From Talinum fruticosum (taxonomy: Eukaryota; Streptophyta; Magnoliopsida; Caryophyllales; Talinaceae), in assembly GCA_021018815.1 (NCBI GenBank), contig JAITYX010000010.1, forward strand, positions 1,798,001 through 1,862,000: a DNA stretch of 64,000 nt. The letters are read 5' to 3'. The first letter of the stretch is position 1. Every line of letters starts with the position of its first letter. Below are positions 60,582 through 64,000 of this stretch, piece by piece. The notes under the pieces were generated by a model, which made no database searches, was not told the origin of the DNA, and saw only the letters and a program-made list of their open reading frames with translations. The position numbers were made by a program, and so were the translations under genes.

Positions 60582-62930
60582 TGATGTGCCAAAACGCAAG
60601 GCTACACCGATCCTACAAATAGAGTGCGCCAAATGCAATTCGAGAGACTTAGAATGGACTTAGAAATGACCAATGGAACAATAAACAACAAGGACTAAGC
60701 TAATCACTCGTGAGGAGATGATTATCGGGGTAATCGAGCACCGATAGGATAAGAACAAGATATACTAGAACTATCCAAGGATACGAGATATCACCACCGA
60801 AGATAAAACTAGGGCACTAATCACACTTAGTGATACAGCTATCACCACACTAAGTATAATCGGACTCTTCAGAACACAGACCTAATTATGCCACTAATTA
60901 GACAAGCAAAAGAGAATTTTGGGGTTGAAAGGAGCATAACTCAACTTTACTTAGCATATAGCCAATATCAAAATCATCATCATTTACAAAGAGAGAGCTC
61001 ATGTATATTTATAGGCCTCTTAGCTAGGTTACATCACTCTAATCTAAGGGTTATAAATCCCCTTTACAATTAATGGTTGTGATGTATTCAAGCAAAATAA
61101 AAGGACAAAAACAAGGACAAAAGGTAAATAAATACAGCAGAAAAAAAGGACAGCAGAGAAGGAGGGGGACCACAGAATCGGTAGTACAAAGTAGTACGGT
61201 TCCGAGTCTAGTGCCAGCTACAATTGTTGTCACCAAATTCTTTTGCTTTCGATCCTTAACTTTCCCTTTCAGCTCGCTCGAAGATGCCTAGATGATGATC
61301 AAGTAGATTTGAGTATATCTACAATTTGGTCTAAGCTCAGAAATTGCGGACTCAGAAAAGATCATTTGATTTCTGAGCTCAGCTGAGGACTCTGATGTGT
61401 AGTGGCGGAAGCAAAGAAAAAGGTGGAAAAACCGCAAAACAGTACAACCGGGCAGATTAGGACCTGCAGGTGCGGTTCTGGGGAAAAGGGTGAAAAGAGG
61501 GGTAAATGTTCTTGGATTTGAACGAAACTTGGAGGGGAGTGAGGTAACTGATGGAGGAAGGTTGTGGCCAAGTTTCGTGAATTTTGGATAAGGGGAACTA
61601 CCTGAACAAATAGCCAGAAGTTGGTGCTGCTGGCTGGACGTACAGGTTGATACCCTTTGTTTGATTTTGATGTGGAGGACGGAGGGGTTCTTGGATGGAG
61701 CTGAAAATTGGAGGGATGGAAGTAGACTTGCTGGAAGGATTTTGGTTAAAATTTGGAGTGAAATGGCTGGGTAGATTGTGAGATATGGAATGGTGAAGTG
61801 AAGGGATAAAACCAGGGTCCTAGCTCGGATACGTAAACACCACCGAGTAAGAACCGAGGGGCACCTTCAATCTGTCCGGATACGGAAACACCACCGGGAG
61901 ATTGGAAGGACTCACAGGACACCACCTAGCTGCCACACTAGGATACAGCAATGAGAATTCCAAAGGGTGAGCAAATCCAGCTCGAGTATAAACTCATATA
62001 TTTCATCCAAAAGTGTCTTACAATGGTGCATAGGTACTGAATATATAATGCTTCATATGAGCAATTACATAACCGAATCCAAGCTGAAAAATATGAAATA
62101 AAGCAAAACAAAAATGCTAACTAATTAGATGCTTTCCTCCTCTCCAAGTTAAGCTTGAAGAATTTCTAGCCAAGTATTGTTTGATAGGGAACATGTGGCC
62201 AAGATTTGTTGCCCCTTCTCCAAGCTCTTTTCTAACCACCTTCCACTAGTGGTAGTGTCTTCTAGAATGCTCCTAGCTAGGTGTTCTTGGTAGCTCCATG
62301 TGATGCATGACCATAAACCCTTCGGCCCTCCCTTGGACCGACCCATCATGACATGAAATTATTTATGTTCAAAGCACTTAAGATAATAATACTTGTAACA
62401 TTGCTTGATTATACTTGGCCGATCTTTTCTAGCTTTATCCATGGAAATTTGGTGAGCTTGATTTCTCAACTATCTTCCTTAACACCTTGACTTATTTATG
62501 AACAAGTAATCAATGATTAACCTCCCGGCTCAAACGACATTATGTGCTTGAAAAATACAAGCATTCCCGGTTGTTTTGCATGCACGTTGAGCTGAACATT
62601 TTCTGTCTTTTTACCCATGGCTGGCCACTTTCCATTAATGTCACACAGCTCAAAACAGAAGGCTGCCCACTCTCCATCGGACTCAGAAAAAGATCTCTTG
62701 TCTTATTTTCCTTCGAGTACTTCGACTTGTCCGACTCCCTTACTCCCGTCTAAGGAGACAGACAAGTATTTCGAGTGTGGCCAAAACTCCCTTGATGCCT
62801 GCGTTATCAACAAAGACCCAGCAATGGTTTGTGAGGGTTCCGTAGTGAATTCCGAGGACTCGAATTATCAATCGATTATGGCTAGCTCTCGGTATTAGTT
62901 GGGGTTGGGTTTGTGGTGTCCTCCCTATCA
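60582..62930 (-). repeat. D2 5' LTR, split by a solo LTR
   Basis: LTR sequence at 60582-61392 and 62685-62930; about 1.06 kb after removing the insertion. It retains the promoter region missing from the 3' LTR (minus TATAAATATACATG at about 61000-61013). Confidence 0.85.
61393..62679 (-). repeat. A-family solo LTR in D2 5' LTR, TSD GACTC
   Basis: 1287 bp, plus-strand TGATGTGTAGTGG...CACTCTCCATCG (last base expected A). The perfect TSD GACTC lies at 61388-61392 and 62680-62684. Minus TATA-like TATATATTCAG near 62038. Confidence 0.95.
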
Positions 62931-63021
62931 AGAGTTGTGCTATATTGATCTTGATTTTTCCTCACTTGGAAAAAGTTGTCCATACAAATTTGAGGACAAA
63001 TTATTTTCAACAAGGGGAGAA
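62931..63021 (+). pseudogene. 3' tail of a non-autonomous element with PPT
   Basis: It matches H at 40865-40956: in frame, SCYIDLDFSSLGKSCPYKF-type sequence and the LRTNYFQQGEN tail in another frame. PPT ACAAGGGGAGAA at 63010-63021. Confidence 0.7.
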
Positions 63022-63227
63022 TGATGGATATTTCTATCCAAACCTAATTTCCAAGAGTCATGGGGTTCTCAAGCTAAGGCATAAGAGGAGTCAAGCTTAA
63101 TTTGAAGATCATTTTGGGCTCCAAAATGCCTATTCTAGTCCTGGATTGAAGCAAGTGGAACTAGAACTTGCAAGGATGTGGAAATTGTCTTTCTATGACA
63201 ATCGGTGTATAAATAATTCATGTTAAT
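63022..63227 (+). repeat. B-family LTR, first 206 bp
   Basis: It starts TGATGGATATTTCTATCC after the PPT and stops at 63227, where a second LTR start begins. Confidence 0.85.
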
Positions 63228-63421
63228 GATGGATATTTCTATCCATACTTAATTTCCAAGAGTCATGGGGTTTCTCAAGCTAAGGCATAAAAGGAGTCAA
63301 GCTTATTTCTACACCAAAAACTCCTATGCTAGTCCAAGTAATGCAAACCGAGCTAAGGTTTGAAGAGGTTTGAAAGGCTAGGAAGATTGTCGTTCAATGA
63401 CAATTAGTACATAAATAAATA
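63228..63421 (+). repeat. B-family LTR, second 5' fragment
   Basis: It repeats the start TGATGGATATTTCTATCC and closely matches the split B LTR and 44603 copies up to GTACATAAATAAA, where it meets RT sequence of the opposite strand. Confidence 0.85.
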
Positions 63422-64000
63422 ATGCTAGGCCATGAAAACTTCTAACGTCATGGATGCTAGCGGGAACCGGCCATGATTGAATTGGTTCCACTTTACTCTC
63501 ATCCACCTTCACACCATTGGTTGTGACAATATACCCAAGAAAGACAACTTCGAGGTAAAGAAAGTGCATTTTTGAAGATTGCCATAGAGCTTTTCTCCCT
63601 CCAAAAGTTCAAGCACTTTGTGTGAGATGATTTAAGTGCTCTTCTTCATTCTTGCTATACACCAAAATATCATCAAAATACACAACCACGAACTTGCCAA
63701 TAAGGGGCCTAAACACTTGATTCATAAGTCTCATGAAAGTGCTTGGTGCATTAGATAGGCCGAACGGCATTACTAACCACTCATATAGTCCACCTTTTGT
63801 GTTGAATGCGATCTTCCACTCATCCCCTTTTCGGATCCGAATTTGGTAGTATCCACTTCTCAAATCCACTTCGGAAAATACTTGTGAACCATGGAGCTCA
63901 TCAAGCATATCCTCATGTCTAGGTATGGGGTACCTATACTTGATAGTGATCTTGTTTATGAGACGACTATCCACACATATCCTATTGGATCCATCCTTTT
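63422..64000 (-). pseudogene. Gypsy reverse transcriptase, continuing beyond right edge
   Basis: 63609-63974 encodes [60 protein letters not shown] and [20 protein letters not shown] with [15 protein letters not shown]. The YFDDILVYS catalytic box is intact, and this is the best-preserved RT palm in the window. After a break at about 63570-63608, 63378-63569 encodes the thumb and connection ([34 protein letters not shown]). It stops at the junction with the B LTR fragment. It is related to but distinct from D1 and D2. Confidence 0.85.

Larger units (their letters stand above)
53912..62930 (-). mobile_element. D2: gypsy element with full gene set, broken
   Basis: Same family as D1, on the minus strand, with 3' LTR 53912-54877 and 5' LTR 60582-62930 (split). 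It contains two solo LTRs, in gag (58589-59821) and in its 5' LTR (61393-62679). The flanks do not form a TSD (ACACT on the left, AGAGT on the right), and they come from different parts of the non-autonomous internal region. A rearrangement therefore accompanied or followed insertion. Confidence 0.85.

Noticed and set aside
1..64000. tRNA or rRNA genes
   Set aside because: Only PBS-length (11-18 base) tRNA complementarity is seen; no cloverleaf or rRNA sequence recognised.

Overview
The window is plant nuclear heterochromatin made almost entirely of LTR retrotransposons. I find no host gene that I can support, no rRNA or tRNA gene, no CRISPR array and no bacterial gene organisation. An angiosperm origin follows from the element types: a Tat/Ogre-like Ty3/gypsy element, a Ty1/copia fragment, and several Ty3/gypsy families whose primer-binding sites (PBS) match plant initiator-Met tRNA (TGGTATCAGAGC and variants). 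The species cannot be told from this sequence. LTR families are called here A (about 1.25-1.28 kb, starts TGATGGAAAG), B (about 1.26-1.5 kb, starts TGATGGATATT), C (about 1.24 kb, close to A), D (about 1.0 kb, ends GATGTGCCAAAA on the + strand) and J (about 1.73 kb).

Layout. 1-12214: a degraded Tat/Ogre-like element on the minus strand (integrase, RNase H, RT, protease, gag, leader, PBS, 5' LTR). A B LTR sits in its gag and a solo A LTR in its 5' LTR. 12215-13864: unassigned, AT-rich and GAT-rich. 13865-16085: a minus-strand copia fragment. 16086-17592: an orphan plus-strand LTR with TATA box, PBS and gag start. 17593-31833: one B LTR split by two insertions, the young 5.06-kb element A1 (18253-23312) and the 7.7-kb gypsy element D1 (24055-31759), which itself holds a solo A LTR. 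31834-40395: remnants of a deleted gypsy element (E), a B-like LTR cut in two, and two non-autonomous elements, F (+) and G (-). 40396-47426: H tail, then a chain of same-orientation B LTRs and internal regions. 47427-53308: non-autonomous element J (-). 53309-63421: the chain continues, split by D2 (53912-62930), which holds two solo LTRs. 63422-64000: RT of another gypsy element running off the right edge.

How the parts relate. D1 and D2 carry the full set gag, protease, RT, RNase H and integrase, and represent the autonomous lineage, although both copies are now broken. J shares its leader, PBS and LTR end with D. A1, F, G, H, I, J and K lack RT and integrase. Between them they carry a gag-like N-terminus, proline-rich and acidic segments, protease-like remnants and long ORFs of unrecognised function that recur in diverged copies on both strands. 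This shared unknown ORF family is the best candidate for something undescribed.

Two cross-cutting patterns deserve attention. B LTR ends carry tandem copies of the LTR-end/PBS junction, and one such extended end is framed by a perfect target-site duplication (TSD). Many single-base differences between copies fall at CNG trinucleotides (CTG, CAG and CCG becoming CG, ACG or CGAG), which could be assembly or basecalling error at methylated CHG sites. If so, some apparent frameshifts are not real.
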